From positions 1,488,001 to 1,552,000 of the forward strand of contig JACGCM010001954.1 of the NCBI GenBank assembly GCA_014058105.1: a DNA stretch of 64,000 bases, in the 5' to 3' direction. Both the position numbers and the translations under genes were made by a program. The first letter of the stretch is position 1. Each line of letters begins with the position of its first letter. Origin of the DNA: Kingdonia uniflora (Eukaryota; Streptophyta; Magnoliopsida; Ranunculales; Circaeasteraceae). The notes beneath the pieces were generated by a model. That model was not told the DNA's origin, searched no databases, and saw only the letters and a list, made by a program, of their open reading frames with translations. Of this stretch, positions 42,311 through 54,299 are shown piece after piece.

Positions 42311-44060
42311 ATGACATCCCAATAATAGTAACTCCAAACATCTCATACTGAGTATTTAGAAGCTCTCTTGTAATGAATACTTGCTTTTTCTATTATGTGG
42401 CTTCCCATGCCTCTACTTGCACATTATCATAACCCTCATCTTCGCCCGCGCATAAATACTCAATTAGAAATCCTAAACCTCATGTCAATGTTATGCAAGT
42501 AAGGCTTGCATAATTTACTATTGAATAATTAGGTTGTTATCAATAATACACAGTCATCCAATTTATTGTCAATCACTCCATTAATCGACAATTTGATTGT
42601 CGATAACATAATGATTGACAATTATGTTAATCATTATATTGTTGATTAGCCTAGTGATCGACCATTTAATTGTTTATGGATACATGTCTTTAAAAAAAGC
42701 CAAAATATTATTGACATGCACAATATCTTCCCATTTACCAAGATAATCGAACTACAGATCCATCAAATAATTACAAACCCTTGAAATCCAATGGAGACAA
42801 CATAGTTCCTCCATTTTCAATATGTTCCTAATTGGTCTTCAAGCCATTCTTAGAAGGACTCTTAAACGCTAAAATTTGGACTGCAATCTGAACCACTACA
42901 GCCCAAGAATTTGAATCTATCCGCAACCATTCTTAGATGCAATCAAACCCAACTTTAATCGAACCTGATCTCTCGCAGTCGCGATCAAAGTCATTAATTG
43001 GTATTGTCAATGTTACATGTGATCGACTATTCAACATCAGCTAATTGTCAAACTACCAGTAATCAACAACATATTTATCAAGTACTTCTACTATTAACGA
43101 TATGGGAGTGCGAAATTGTCGATTAAACAGTTTGTCAACCATTATCATCCCCAAAATGTTTGGACCTTCTCAATATGCAGTACTATGATTCATCGGTTTT
43201 GTAGTTGTGGTTGTTTGATAACACCACAAGCCGGTCGAAAAACACCCATGGCTGATCTGAAATGACACAAAGCCGATAGGAATACTCTTTTAAGAAAAAA
43301 TAAGGTCTTTCATTGGGAAAGATGGAAAATTTTATATGTACTTCTTTTCCAACGGAGTTCAATTTGTTATATTTGCTCCGTCTCGAGAGAGAGAGAGTGA
43401 GAGGGAGAGAAAAAAAAGGGGGGGGAGTCTTCAAATTCTCAAATTTGCCATTATTATGGACTGAGAGAGAGAGGGAGTGAGATCTAGTTTAAAAAAAATT
43501 AGTGAGAAGAGAGAGAGAGAGCCAGATTTAGTTTGAAAATATTTTTGGTGAGAAGAAATAGAGATATGACATAATCATGTGAAGAGAGAGGGTGTCTCTG
43601 ATGACACATCATTTCTACCTAATATTCTTGTTTATAAATTTGACATCTCCTATATTATAATAGTCACTTATCTTTGTTAGATGGGTGGTTCCTATTGAGT
43701 AAAATTCGAGTATACCATTTTTGAGTGTCCACAAATCTGCCCAATAAAAAACATCTTCAGGCTATTTGATTGTGCATTCTCCAAAGCTTGCATCAACAAG
43801 ACTCCATGTAATACAAAATTATATCTTCTTAATGAGTTGCGGAAAGGAAATAATAGTGAATTGTGATGGCTCATCTATTCGAAATACACATCAAGGGAGT
43901 TGTGATTCATCTTCGAAGATAATGAAGGTGCAGTACTAGGTGTCCTCAAAAAATATTGGAAGCACATCTTTCAATGCCATAGGCCATGCCATTATCCTTT
44001 CTCTTATTCAAGTTTTTTTTTTGCGCAACTTGGGGTTAAGGCAGGACCCCACATTATTCA
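42310..44060. other. Non-coding spacer between elements 0 and 3
   Basis: AT-rich, no gene recognised. 42530-42670 has clustered attgtcgata/atcgacaat words that are mutually inverted. 43385-43560 has GA-rich simple repeats including two copies of a unit of about 56 bp (gagtgagatctagttt and gagccagatttagttt). The small minus-strand frame 43874-43692 shows no family motif. Confidence 0.5.
43385..43560. repeat. GA-rich simple repeat with partial tandem duplication
   Basis: Runs of gagagaga interrupted by aaaaaaaagggggggg, then two related segments each made of gagagaga, a (c/t)agtttgaaa-like stretch and ggtgagaag. Confidence 0.75.
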
Positions 44061-44576
44061 TGTAGGGACCTGTCCCCCAAGCTGTGATAAGCGCACACTG
44101 ATTCAATACCAGACTCGCGCAATATACACGTGACATGCACCATCAACAATGCTACCTAGATCGCGAACTAATGAAGAACGAGACTTGAGCACTACAAATG
44201 AAGTAAAAAAAGTCAAAGACACCAATCTCCTACGAACTAACAGTTACAAGTCCAACTATCACTTGCCCTCATTTTCAGGAGAACGTGTTTATGTACGATA
44301 ACAAACTCAAAGTGAGGTCTATAAAAAGAATGAGTTCCAGAGGAGAAAGGGCCAAGTTTTTTCTAGCTTAAGAGATCATAACTTGTAATCAAAATATTAA
44401 CCTCAAGCAATAAGGATACAATTACTAAATCCTTAAGCCGAGGTCGTGGTTTTTACCTATTCAAAGGTTTCTATGCTAATCACCTGTATCATTTTATATT
44501 GGGTTATATTAATTATTGTCAAAGGTACATTTGGTGTAAGAGTTATTTCAAGCTATTACGAAATTAAGCCCTTATA
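44061..44576 (+). repeat. Element 3 5' LTR
   Basis: 516 bp beginning TGTAGGGACCTGTCCCCC, the same start as element 2's LTR (TGTAGGGACCTATCCC), and ending AAGCCCTTATA just before the primer-binding site. Homologous along its 3' half to element 0's LTR. A TATA-like ctataaaaag lies at 44319-44328. Confidence 0.8.
44319..44328 (+). promoter_or_regulatory. TATA box of element 3 LTR
   Basis: ctataaaaag midway in the LTR, aligned in position with the TATA-like strings of the other elements' LTRs. Likely U3 promoter; transcription start not determined. Confidence 0.55.
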
Positions 44577-44597
44577 TTTGGCTCCGTCTATGAGAAA
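44577..44597 (+). other. Primer-binding site, element 3
   Basis: tttggctccgtctatgagaa directly after the LTR. It is a mutated version of the tttggcgccgtctgtggg-type site of the family. Confidence 0.72.
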
Positions 44598-44654
44598 GAA
44601 GAAATATCCACAAAATCCTAAGGAATATAGTTACTCAATGATCGATTTTTAATC

Positions 44655-46110
44655 ATGGTGACCTCCAAGCAACCAGCCAAAGGAGTTTAGCATGATATTT
44701 CAGACAGACCAGATCAACTCACAGAATTATGGGCAAATATCAACGTCGAAATAGATAAATGAAATGAGCTCGAGCGTCAGTTGTTGCTCGACCGCGATCT
44801 CCGCGAACAAAAACTAGAAAGTGAGCATCAAGCTCGTCAAATAGAATTCAAGCGACATGAAAAATAGATGACAGCGATACAGAATACCGCGTAAGCCTTG
44901 TAACACAATTAACAAGTTCCCTTTCCAAGGGAACACGATCAAATACTACCAAACTCTAAAGTTTTCGCGTGAGACAGGTTGGGACCTCGAGGAGCAACTA
45001 GCAAAGGAGCTTCCAGACATCATCGTAACGACCCACACATACCAGAAGTTTCAATTCATCTAGGACGGGAAGATCAGTCCGACATTAGTAGAGGACGTAA
45101 GCCCTTCAAACATCAACAAGTGGAGCCACGACATTAATCCAGGATTTCAACTCGCGAACTTTTGAGCGAGGGTAGTGGTACTCATAACCCCCGACCTGCA
45201 CACCAAGTCACTCTAGCACCACAATAGTACGCCACACATAAATACATGGATAAGAGAATAAAGGAATTAATCGAAGCTCAAGCTTTCGGCAATAAAGATG
45301 ATTTGACCAAATTACAAGGTAGTCTGATCACCAAAGAGTTATTTGAAATGGAGGTACTGGCAGGTTTTTATAATCCGAAGATACGTAAGTACAAAAGTAC
45401 CAATTCAAAATAATACATTCAACAATTCCGTGACTCACTGGGATTGTATTCCAACTTGAACCACATTTTATGTCGTCTATTCGCCATAAGCTTACAGGGA
45501 GAACCGCTCTGGTAGTTCCATTCTGCCTAAAGATTTAATCCTCACATTCAACCAACTACATAAGATCCTCGTCAAAATATATGCTCACAATAAAGACAAA
45601 GAAGATAATTTTTACACTCTTATTAGTCTCAAATAGTCTTAGGGGAAGAAGCTCGAGGTCTTTGCAAAGAAATTTCTGGAACTCGCCTAAAAGGTTGATA
45701 ATCTCGATAAAAAAACAATCGTTTCTACATTTTCCAATGTACTACAGATCGATTGTAAAGTGAAGGGGCATCTCTTCTTGAACAAACCCTTAACCTTGGA
45801 AGACATGATTACTAAGGTTAATAAGTATGCTGACCTGGAAAGGATGATGACCGAAAGGCATAAATTTATTAAAAACATCCTAACCACAAAAGGTCAAAAT
45901 ACAAATAGAGACAGTAAACAGATGGATGGCCAAGGTGATAAAAGGCGAGCTAAAGAAAATACAGGCAAATTACAAAAAGGCAATTTACTACCCAAACTGA
46001 TCCTTTAAAAGATGAATGTCAAGATCTCAGCGATCTATCCCTTACTAGAGAAAGATAAATTTTATCGTGTATCTTAGCCTCTAGATCCAATCGAAGGCAA
46101 ACCGTATTGC
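44655..46110 (+). pseudogene. Element 3 gag, N-terminal and core parts
   Basis: Starts at the ATG 44655 (MVTSKQPAKG), which matches the start of element 2's gag (MATSRRPAIG). The next stretch DRPDQLTELWANINVEIDK also matches. The Retrotrans_gag core is at about 45380-45520 (YIQQFRDSLGLYSNLNHILC, ISLQGEPLW). Frames 45581-45763 and 45760-46008 give the C-terminal part (LNKPLTLEDMITKVNKYADL). Near 46100 a KPYC string, possibly the start of a zinc-knuckle-like motif, is cut by element 2. Confidence 0.75.
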
Positions 46111-46114
46111 ATGT
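46110..46114. repeat. Target-site duplication of element 2, left copy (catgt)
   Basis: catgt precedes element 2; catgc follows it at 58317-58321. Four of five match, with the left copy probably mutated. Element 3's gag reading continues directly across this point if element 2 is left out. Confidence 0.7.
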
Positions 46115-46736
46115 TGTAATAACAAATTCAGTAACCTCAAAATGGCTTAGAATTCGCTAACACACCAATGAATCCTGTAATAATATTCTAATGGAAGGTA
46201 AGAAATGACACAGGTGATTTTTGCGTAGAAAACCTCTGAATAGGTAAAAAACCACGACCTCGAGTGGAGTATTTTTATAAAAGTATTTTTATTGCTTGAG
46301 GTGGATATCTTATTACAAGTGATCTTTAAATATAGAAAAGCATGAACCTTGTAATTAAGAAGTTTGATTGTTTGCTAAGAATTAAAAATAAGTAGTTTCT
46401 TGATGATCTTTTGTGTAATTTTTCTGGTCCATGTCGCTTCTGGAACTTTTCCTTTATATAGACCTTCTCTGTAGCTCTTCATCATATAGTAGCACATTTT
46501 TTGAACAATGTGGTTAGTGGTGGTTGACTGAGTAACTAACGAGTTCGTGAGAGGCAGGTATCTTTGACTGGATAAGGCTTTTCAGTTTGAGTTTGACCCA
46601 CATTTTTAAATAGTTCGTGGGGTGGTTTGGAATGTTAACTGGGGAAGTTATGCTACAAATACGTCAGCCTGAGATGGAGGTAATTCGAACTGGCGACAGT
46701 TCAACTTTAGGTGAGATCGAGGGATAGGTCCCTACA
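46115..46736 (-). repeat. Element 2 3' LTR
   Basis: 622 bp, TG...CA ends, colinear with 57698-58316. Sense start is TGTAGGGACCTATCCC. Directly inside it is a purine-rich ttagaagggggcgat on the minus strand, the likely polypurine tract. A TATA-like tctatataaagg lies near 46452-46463. Confidence 0.92.
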
Positions 46737-47520
46737 ATCGCCCCCTTCTAACCGAAGTCACGAGTGGCTTTGGTTGAAAAATGATCAATTTGTAATTAGT
46801 ATTTGGGTTGAAATTCTTGATATTTGAAATGGAGTAATGATGGCTTTGACTATATGGAAGTTACGCAGGTTACGGGGAAATGATGTATATTTAATGTAGA
46901 TGTGGATGTTGATGCACGTAACGATTGCGATTTAAAAAGTTGTGTCTGTAATGAATGATGACGCTTGGTAAAACGTACTTAGAGTTGGGTGCTAGAATGA
47001 TTAGATCTCTATAATATACCTGAGATCGATTACTGAAAAACATCTTATCTGTAAAATTACGTGTAATGTTATCGACATAAATAAGAATTTGTTATCCAAT
47101 TGCTTGAGTTTATAAAATATCACGTATACTCGAACTGAATCGTTTAAAGGATGTTTGAAATGAATTAAAGTTTATGAATATCGTAAGTATTGTTATTCGA
47201 ACTGAGACATATATGTGCAAAAAATTATGTGGTAATGTAAGATGATATATCTACGTGTTAGAAATGTTGGATATCAAAATATAGGAAATCTGTGATGCAA
47301 AAATTCAAGCAAATAGAGGCCGATAGAAGGATAAATCTTGAAAAAATAAGATCGAGTTGAAAAATAATGTAACGTATGAGTTCGAGGGAGGGGGTAAGTT
47401 CAAATAGTCTTTCTCAAGATTTTTTAGGTTTCTGTTGCGAGATAAAAGGTCAAAATCACGCTTTAAGGGGAAAGTGCTGTATAAACATATCAATAAGGGT
47501 AGAATTTATTTTCTTAAACA
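46737..47520. other. Element 2 3' untranslated region, no gene
   Basis: AT-rich sequence between the polypurine tract and the antisense gene. Minus-strand frame 47493-47305 and others have no motif. It would serve as leader or promoter for the plus-strand ORF, but no clear promoter is visible. Confidence 0.45.
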
Positions 47521-50500
47521 TGGAGAAGGGATTGTGATGGTGCGGACTCGATCTCGGTGAATTTTTCATGCCGCTGAAGGACGATTAGCAATAAAGATTG
47601 CTGAAGTGCGGGAGAGGATTTTTGGATTGTTTGGTTATGATGGTGAGTTACCTGTGAGGGAATGTCAGCTCAAAGGACTAGAATAAGGGGTAAGGAACTT
47701 GAGTATGCTCGGTATTTCTATGAGGTGTGCTTCCGTGAATTGGTGTGGGATCCTGCAGATCGAGAAGAGATGGTTAAACTGATTGCTGAGGTGAAGATCG
47801 AATTTGAAGATGGGATGATCGATGGATGAGATCTGATCGAAGGTGGTCGCCCAGGTCAGCAAGGCTATTTTTATATGCAATTATATGTAAACTGTTATCC
47901 TAAATAATTGTAAGTGTTGCTTAATTTAACATAAAAGTTATAATTCAACTTGATCCTCTATAGTTGCACATATCGTTAAGACTGTTTTGACAAACAAATT
48001 TTGAATAAGTTTAAAATTTTTGTTAGCCATGAAAATGGCGTCATTACTACTATAAGTATAAGGAACAAGAATAGAAAAATTACAGGAGCTTCTAGTTTTG
48101 TTTTTTATGTAAAGCTACTAAAATCTGATCTCGTGGAGTGTGAGTCATTATGAGTGTGGGAAAGTCAGATAAAGTTATGGAAACAAGAGATAAAAATAAA
48201 TTAAAATATAAGGGTAGGGGTAATGCTGGAAAGACAAATTTATCGAAAAGGTACAAGACGTCTGACATGAATAGTGGAAAGGACGCCTCGGTTCCAAAAC
48301 TGAGAATGGGTCGTGCGAGACACAATAATTGCCAGCCGTTAGAGAGAGAAAGAATAAATAGTGCTTGGACTTCATCATTGAAATGTTTTTCAACTTCTAA
48401 AAATTTAGAGAGCACAGAGAGAGAAGTGCGAAAAAATTGTAGAGGCTTTGGTAAGGATTTATCTGAGGGCTATCAACAGTCGAAGAGAGTTGCGGGCACA
48501 AAATCACGTAGGTGGCTATACAACAGCGTTGTGAGGGAAGAACTTGGCGCTACTACTAATTCTCATTCTGATATTGAAGGTTAGCATAGACGTGTATTGT
48601 ATTATTTTTTTGCAAATCGTAATCTGTTTTAAGCAAATCTAAAAAAATCTTAATTTATAGCAATCAATGATAAATGACATATAGACAAAATATTTGAAAA
48701 ATATATTGCATATGAATGATCGATGTCTATAAAATAATTATAGATACATGAACTTGTATGCAGGTCGAACGTGACAGGTATTTGGGTAGGATCAAACTTT
48801 GCCTATAAAATTGTAGTTAAGATGGATAGTTCGCCTATTAATGAGGTTTTGACCTCCGGTCGGGCAGTAGAGTCGGATAGTGAGATTGAAGTAGGATTGG
48901 AGCAAAATCTAGGTTTTCCAGGTAAATTGGTGGCTTATCCCCCTGGATCAGATGTATTTAAAGAATTTTATAAAGCCAAGGTTGTTTAGGTGGCCTATTA
49001 ACTGCGAAGAATACGATGGTAGGATGTTTAGGGGGTGCACTGTAGTGACGGGGGAAGAGTATTTTTATTTGTTGGTCGACTTGGAAGAGAAAAAATGAGA
49101 TAGGGGTATAGATGAATCGATCTTGTTAGAATATTTTGATGGAAGTGTTCGGAGTGACCTTTCATAGGGTTTCTTGTATTACTTATCTTAATTAGAGTAC
49201 GGGTTGAGTCTTCCCATTACTAATTTGGTGAAGGGGATTATGAATACAATTAGGGCATGTCCTGTTCAATTGAACGGGAACATGTGGGAGGTAATAACTG
49301 TTTGTGACTATTTGAATGAAAAATGGGAGAATGAGGGAAAAGTGATGAGGATATCCCCTGAGGATGTATTACAGTTTTATGGGGTAAAGAATTATCAAGC
49401 CAGTGGTGGGGCATATTTCTCTGCGAGTGCAACTCGGTGTTGCTTCTTCAATCTTAATTCAGCATGTAGAGCCTGGAATGACAATGCAATATGGGTAAAG
49501 GGTAATTGTCTTCAGAGAGATGATGAAGAACCTTTGGATCTTCTGTTTAGAACTGTAAAATAAAGTAAGTATAACAATGTATAGAGTATAATATTGATAT
49601 GTATAAACTAATGATCTTTTGTTGATAGTAACAAATGTTGTGCATGGCAGGCCTGAAGTCCTGAGTGGAGAGGAAAAATTAATTGTTGGACGAAGATGCG
49701 GAGGAAGAGGTTGAGCTCGAGTTTGTGTTGGAAGGACTTGGCCTTAGCAGAAAGAAGAGGGTTGGGAGCAAGTCCAAAAATGTTTAAAAATCTCAATTGA
49801 CCAGGCTGATGGTGGGTATTGATGATGGGATGAAGAGAGGAACTGGTGGGGAAGGTTGAACCAATATGGCCAAGACCCTAGAACAGACAGCTCGGCTCAG
49901 CCGGAGTCTATTTCGTCGAGCAAATTAACTTGAACGTTTCCTAAAAAAAAGATGTTAAAGCGTGCATCGGCCTCTGGTACCACTGGAAGTGGTGAGGTCG
50001 ACGGAAAAGAGAAAAGGAGAAGGATCAAACCTTCGGGGAGGTCAGAGGAAAAGGTTGTTGAAGAGTGACCTGCTGCTGAGGACGATCTCAAAGCAGTGGT
50101 GGAAAGGCCCAGACAGGCGACTCTTCATGGAGAGGAGGATATGAGCCGGATGGCAGGTGTTTATGTTTTATCATGTAAAAATTTATTAAGTTTCGAACAT
50201 ACGCTGAGGTCGATTTATTTTGTGCAGGTTGCGCGTTTGGTGAAGGGGATTTGGTTCGGAATGGAAGAAGAAAAATTCGAGCTAATGGAGGCTAAGGTCG
50301 AGCATGAAAGGAAGGTAGCTCGAGCGAAGGCTGATGCTCTCAAGGAAGTAAAGAAGCTAGAGGCCCTGAAGGCTTCTCATGCAGTAGCAATTTGCCATCT
50401 GCAAGCGGAGGCGAGGGTGAATCTGGAGGAGGTGGAGGCGGAGCATGAAAGGCTGGAGCGCTACCTTATGTTGAAAGGATATTCTGAGGAGGAGGTGGAT

Positions 50501-50950
50501 ACCATTAAAGCAGACACCTATGTCAAGGAGGGTGATGGTGAAGAAGTGGAAGAAGTGGCGGTGGGAGTTGATGATGGGCTAGACGGTGTCTCCAGCCAGA
50601 CGGTGCTAGACAATTAAGGGGATGACGCCGAACTCCCAGAGGGCGAGAATGAAAAGATAGGGTAAACATGGAGGTCGCTATTCAGGCTAAATCAGCTAAA
50701 TATGTCAAAAAAATGGAAGAGAATATAGCCTTTTATGATTAGACGGACAGGGAAATGGTACATCAGAATAAACTTTACGAGACTTTGAAGTCGCGCCTTG
50801 AGAATATGAGATGTAACTTTTCAAGAATCGTTATAGCTCATGCATCATGGACAGACCTGTTAAAGGTAACCGTTGCGTATTTTGTAGAGGAAGTAAAAAG
50901 ACTTGAGTTAGAATGAGATACCTTGTTTAAGAACCTGTCTGACAAGGGAT
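47520..50950 (+). pseudogene. Element 2 antisense gene: gypsy-type transposon protein with coiled-coil C-terminus
   Basis: Coding-like pieces in order: about 47520-47870 (MVRTRSR...), 48150-48584 (144 aa, basic), 48771-48989 (EVGLEQNLGFPGKLVAYPPG), 49204-49563 (119 aa, LSLPITNLVKGIMNTIRACP, QLNGNMWEV) and 50096-50617 (173 aa, coiled coil EEEKFELMEAKVEHERK then an acidic tail). The end near 50880-50950 reads EEVKRLELE. The 49204 segment is reminiscent of the 'putative gypsy type transposon' domain (PF04195: LP...F...L...AP.QL.PN.W), which is the known antisense product of Tat-like elements. That match is from memory. Intron-like segments occur at 48580-48763 and 50157-50227, but removing them does not by itself restore one frame. 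Confidence 0.6.
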
Positions 50951-51181
50951 ACATTTAAAACATGAATATAGATTGAGGGAACTGTATGGCCTTCATGGAA
51001 ATGAATTTAGGCCCTCGACCTGCTGATCTGATAGAGAGGGGTAGAGTCGCTGTAACTCGCGAACTGAATTCTGATCGACCTCCTACTAGAAGGTAAAACA
51101 TGGCTGACATCCCAATAATAGAAAAGGTATCCATTATAATATGACCAAGTAGTATCTGTCGCAGACATATTGAAATTGACC

Positions 51182-51780
51182 TTTGCCTTATCTTATGTCT
51201 GGTGGGGTCTTTGATATAAAACAAGTTTTTACATTTGTTCTACTCGCAGAGGTGGGTTGAGTAAGTCAAACCAAGTAAATCTTGATTTAACTATAGAAAT
51301 GTTGTATACATATTGAAAGAGATGAAGGCTAGTATTACATTTGCCTTATCTTATGCATGTTAGAGTCTTTGATATGAACAAGTTTCTACATTTGTGTCAA
51401 TCGCAAAGATGGGTTGAGTAAGCCAAACCAAGTGTTATCCTTGATTAAACTATAGAAATGTTGTATACATATTGAAAGAGATGAAGACAAGTATTACTTT
51501 TGCCTTATCATATGCCTGTTAGAGTCTTTGATATGAAACAAGTTTCTATATTTGTTTCAATCGCAGAGATGGGTTGAGTCAGCCAAACCAAGTGTTATCC
51601 ATGATTTAACTATAGAAATGTTGCAGACATATTGAAAGAGATGAAGGCTAGTATTACCTTTGCCTTATCTTATGCCTGTCAGAGTCTTTGATATGAAACA
51701 AGTTTCTACATTTGTTTCAATCGCAGAGATTTAGTAGACCCAGCCAAGCTAAGTGTTATCCTCGATTTAACTGGTATATG
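51182..51780. repeat. 159-bp tandem repeat block of element 2
   Basis: Nearly four units starting at 51182, 51340, 51499 and 51659. Each reads tttgccttatcttatgcctg, agagtctttgatatgaaaca, agtttctacatttg, tcgcagagatgggttgag, tgatttaactatagaaatg and gaaagagatgaaggctagta. Same position, after integrase and before the antisense gene, as the blocks in elements 1 and 3. The terminal gatgaaggctagtatta and ttgccttat words recur, inverted because of strand, in element 3's block. Confidence 0.93.
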
Positions 51781-52019
51781 ATCGATTGAAAGCTAGCATT
51801 ATCTATGCTTTAATCTACAGAATATGGTTGAATATACGTAAGTAGAGAGATGTTGTAAAAAACTTGGAAGTTTCATTGATCAGTTCATAATTTATATTGG
51901 ATAGAGATGAAAAATCTCACTTTTAGAATTTAGAAAACAAAAAATCAAAAACGAGAAACGATAATAGAGTAGTAAGGCGCTTAACGATAATACCGTTTCA
52001 GCCACCTAGTGTTCCAAGG

Positions 52020-53110
52020 ATTTAAAATAGGGATTCCCTCTTCTGTCATGAGATAATATGATCCCAGGCTTGAGAGACCTGTGATAATGAATGGACCCAC
52101 CCAATTATCAGCTAATTTTCTAGTGTGAGGCTCTTTGAGATGTTAAGGAATCTCTCTGAGGATAAGATCATCGATTTGGAAGGCACGATTCCTGACTCGG
52201 TTGTTGTATGACCTGGCTAGCATATGATGATATCGACCTAGGCTAACGATGGCGCATTCCCTAGTCTCATCGATCATATTAAGGTTACAAGCCAATTCAA
52301 ACTTATTTTCCTCGCCAGTCAGCTCGTGATCTCAAACTGGATGATGGTATTCAGAAGGAATAACAGCCTCAGTGCCATAGGCAAGGAGGAATGGGGTACA
52401 TCATGTTGACTGTCTGGGAGTGGTACGATATGCCCATAGGACATGAGGCAGTTCTCGAACCCAATTCCCTTTTTTCTATGAGTAAATCCACTTTTTGAGT
52501 CTATCCACGATGGTTTTGTTGTTGATTTCGGCTTGACCATTGCCTTGAGGATAGTAAGGATTAAATGGTGAGTGGATGATATTGTGTTGGCTAAGGAAGG
52601 TTACGATTTTTTCTCCCAAAAATTGGGACCCGTTATCGATTCAAATTAGGTGGGGGAACCCAAACTAAGTAATGATGTGCTTCTAGATAAAAGAGATGAC
52701 CTCTTCTTCTCTGGTTCGACATAGTAGAACAGCATCTACCCATTTCATAAAATAATTGGTAGCTACGAGTAGGTGACGACGGTTACCTAGAGAGTTAGGG
52801 AATTTTCTGATGAGATCAAGTACCCATCTTTTAAATGGCCAGAACACCATGCTTGCATGAAGTTCGAGCGCAGGGGCGGGTATCATATGTCCATGTCTTT
52901 GTCAGGTGTCACATCTACGTGAGTACTCATCTACTTGCTTGTGCTTGACGGGCTGGAATACTCCCTGTATAATAGCTCTATTTGCTAGTGATCGACCTGC
53001 GGCATAGAAGCCACAAGTCCCTTTATGTAATTCGCGGAGCATTTCGTCTGCTTTTGGTTTGGAGAAGCACTTGAGGTAAGGCCCCGTGACGGAATGGCCG
53101 TATAGCACAC
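52020..53110 (-). pseudogene. Element 2 integrase
   Basis: Zinc-finger linker at 53108-52902 (EMLRELHKGTCGFYAAGRSL, ANRAIIQGVF). Catalytic core at 52886-52683 (ELHASMVFWPFKRWVLDLIR, then NYFMKWVDAVLLCRTREEEV). Later pieces with RQWSSRNQQ-type frame-shifted remains of PQGNGQAE near 52550, and a C-terminal part to about 52020. Frameshifts are frequent, so not functional. Confidence 0.78.
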
Positions 53111-53189
53111 CATTTTGATTAGTGTAGTACTTTGAGTTGTTGATCAGCTGTCGGCACTCTTTTAGATCAGTTGGGAGTGGTCCGTTACA

Positions 53190-54240
53190 ACTATTGTCGA
53201 CCGAGGTAGGCTAAAAAAGGCTTTCGCCAATCGTCGTCTTCCCCTTCATCGCCCCCAGTGTTGATCGTGCATACAAAAATGCGATCAATGCTGGGGGGTA
53301 AAATGATTTTAATCTGTAGATATCGAGCTTTTGTACCCAATACCCCGGCTAGATATGCCAAGGAATTGGCATGTCTATTTTCACCTCGTGGAAGATAATC
53401 AAGAGTTGCTTTCACAAACTTTCTCATCCTATCTACAATAAGGGTTGTGTATTCGATCATCTTTCTATTCTTCTTGTATTGCTCAGAGTAATGGTGGACG
53501 ATAAGTAGTGAATCTGTGTAAGCTGAGAGATCGGGGACGTCGAGCTCAAGAGCGAGGTCGAGTCCATGAATGAGAGCTTCGTACTCGGTTACATTATTAG
53601 AGGCCTTAAAACCCAAGTCGATTGATTTCTCAATTCTATCATTGGAAGGGGTAATCAAAACGATTCTGATCTCTGACCCTACGGGTCCTGCTGATTCATC
53701 CGTGAGAAGTCTCCACCCCTTTGCTGTAATCCATTTAGGTCACTCGTCAAATGGTTTGGGGGGTGGATCTTCGAGAGTTTCTTCTATAAGGTCATGGTCG
53801 TGCTCCTCCCACTCGGGATCTTCCACTAGAAAATCCATGAGAAAATCAGCAATGGCCTGACCCTTTTCAGAATGACGTTGTTAGAACTTTATATTATGTT
53901 CTCCCAAACTGATTGACCACTGTTGCACTCTCCTTGATTTTTAATTCTTGGATTGAACTTCCCGAAGTGGGTAGTTCGTCATGACTTTGATTGAATGAGC
54001 TTAGAAGTAGTGTTTGAGTTTCCCTAAAGTATAAAAAAGAGTGAGAAGAAGTTTCTCAATTTTATAGTACCTCGTTTCCACTGGAGTGAGGGCATTACTG
54101 ATGAAGTAGACTAGTTTTATGATTTTCCCTTCAAGGCGAATGAGAACTGAGCTCAGGGAAGTATTTGTGACTGCTAGGCAGATAATAAGTTCCTCATCAT
54201 CTACTGGGGTGCTCATTATGGGCGACCTCCCCAAATAGGT
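53190..54240 (-). pseudogene. Element 2 RNase H domains (two)
   Basis: First RNase H 54234-54001 (MGRSPIMSTPVDDEELIICL, LIRLEGKIIKLVYFISNALT) continuing to VQQWSISLGEHNIKF and AIADFLMDFLVEDPEW. Second, archaeal-type, in frame 53658-53191 (155 aa): IEKSIDLGFKASNNVTEYEA with the catalytic Glu, LELDVPDLSAYTDSLLIVHH with the Asp, and PRGENRHANSLAYLAGVLGT. The linker DDDWRKPFLAYL follows. The second domain is a long open frame. Confidence 0.83.
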
Positions 54241-54299
54241 TTTGAGATCCTGAAAAGCTACTTCACATTCAGGTATCCATGTGGCCTCTACATTTGGCT

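Noticed and set aside
48092..48415. Minus-strand frame within the antisense gene of element 2
   Set aside because: Overlaps the 144-residue plus-strand frame and has no family motif.
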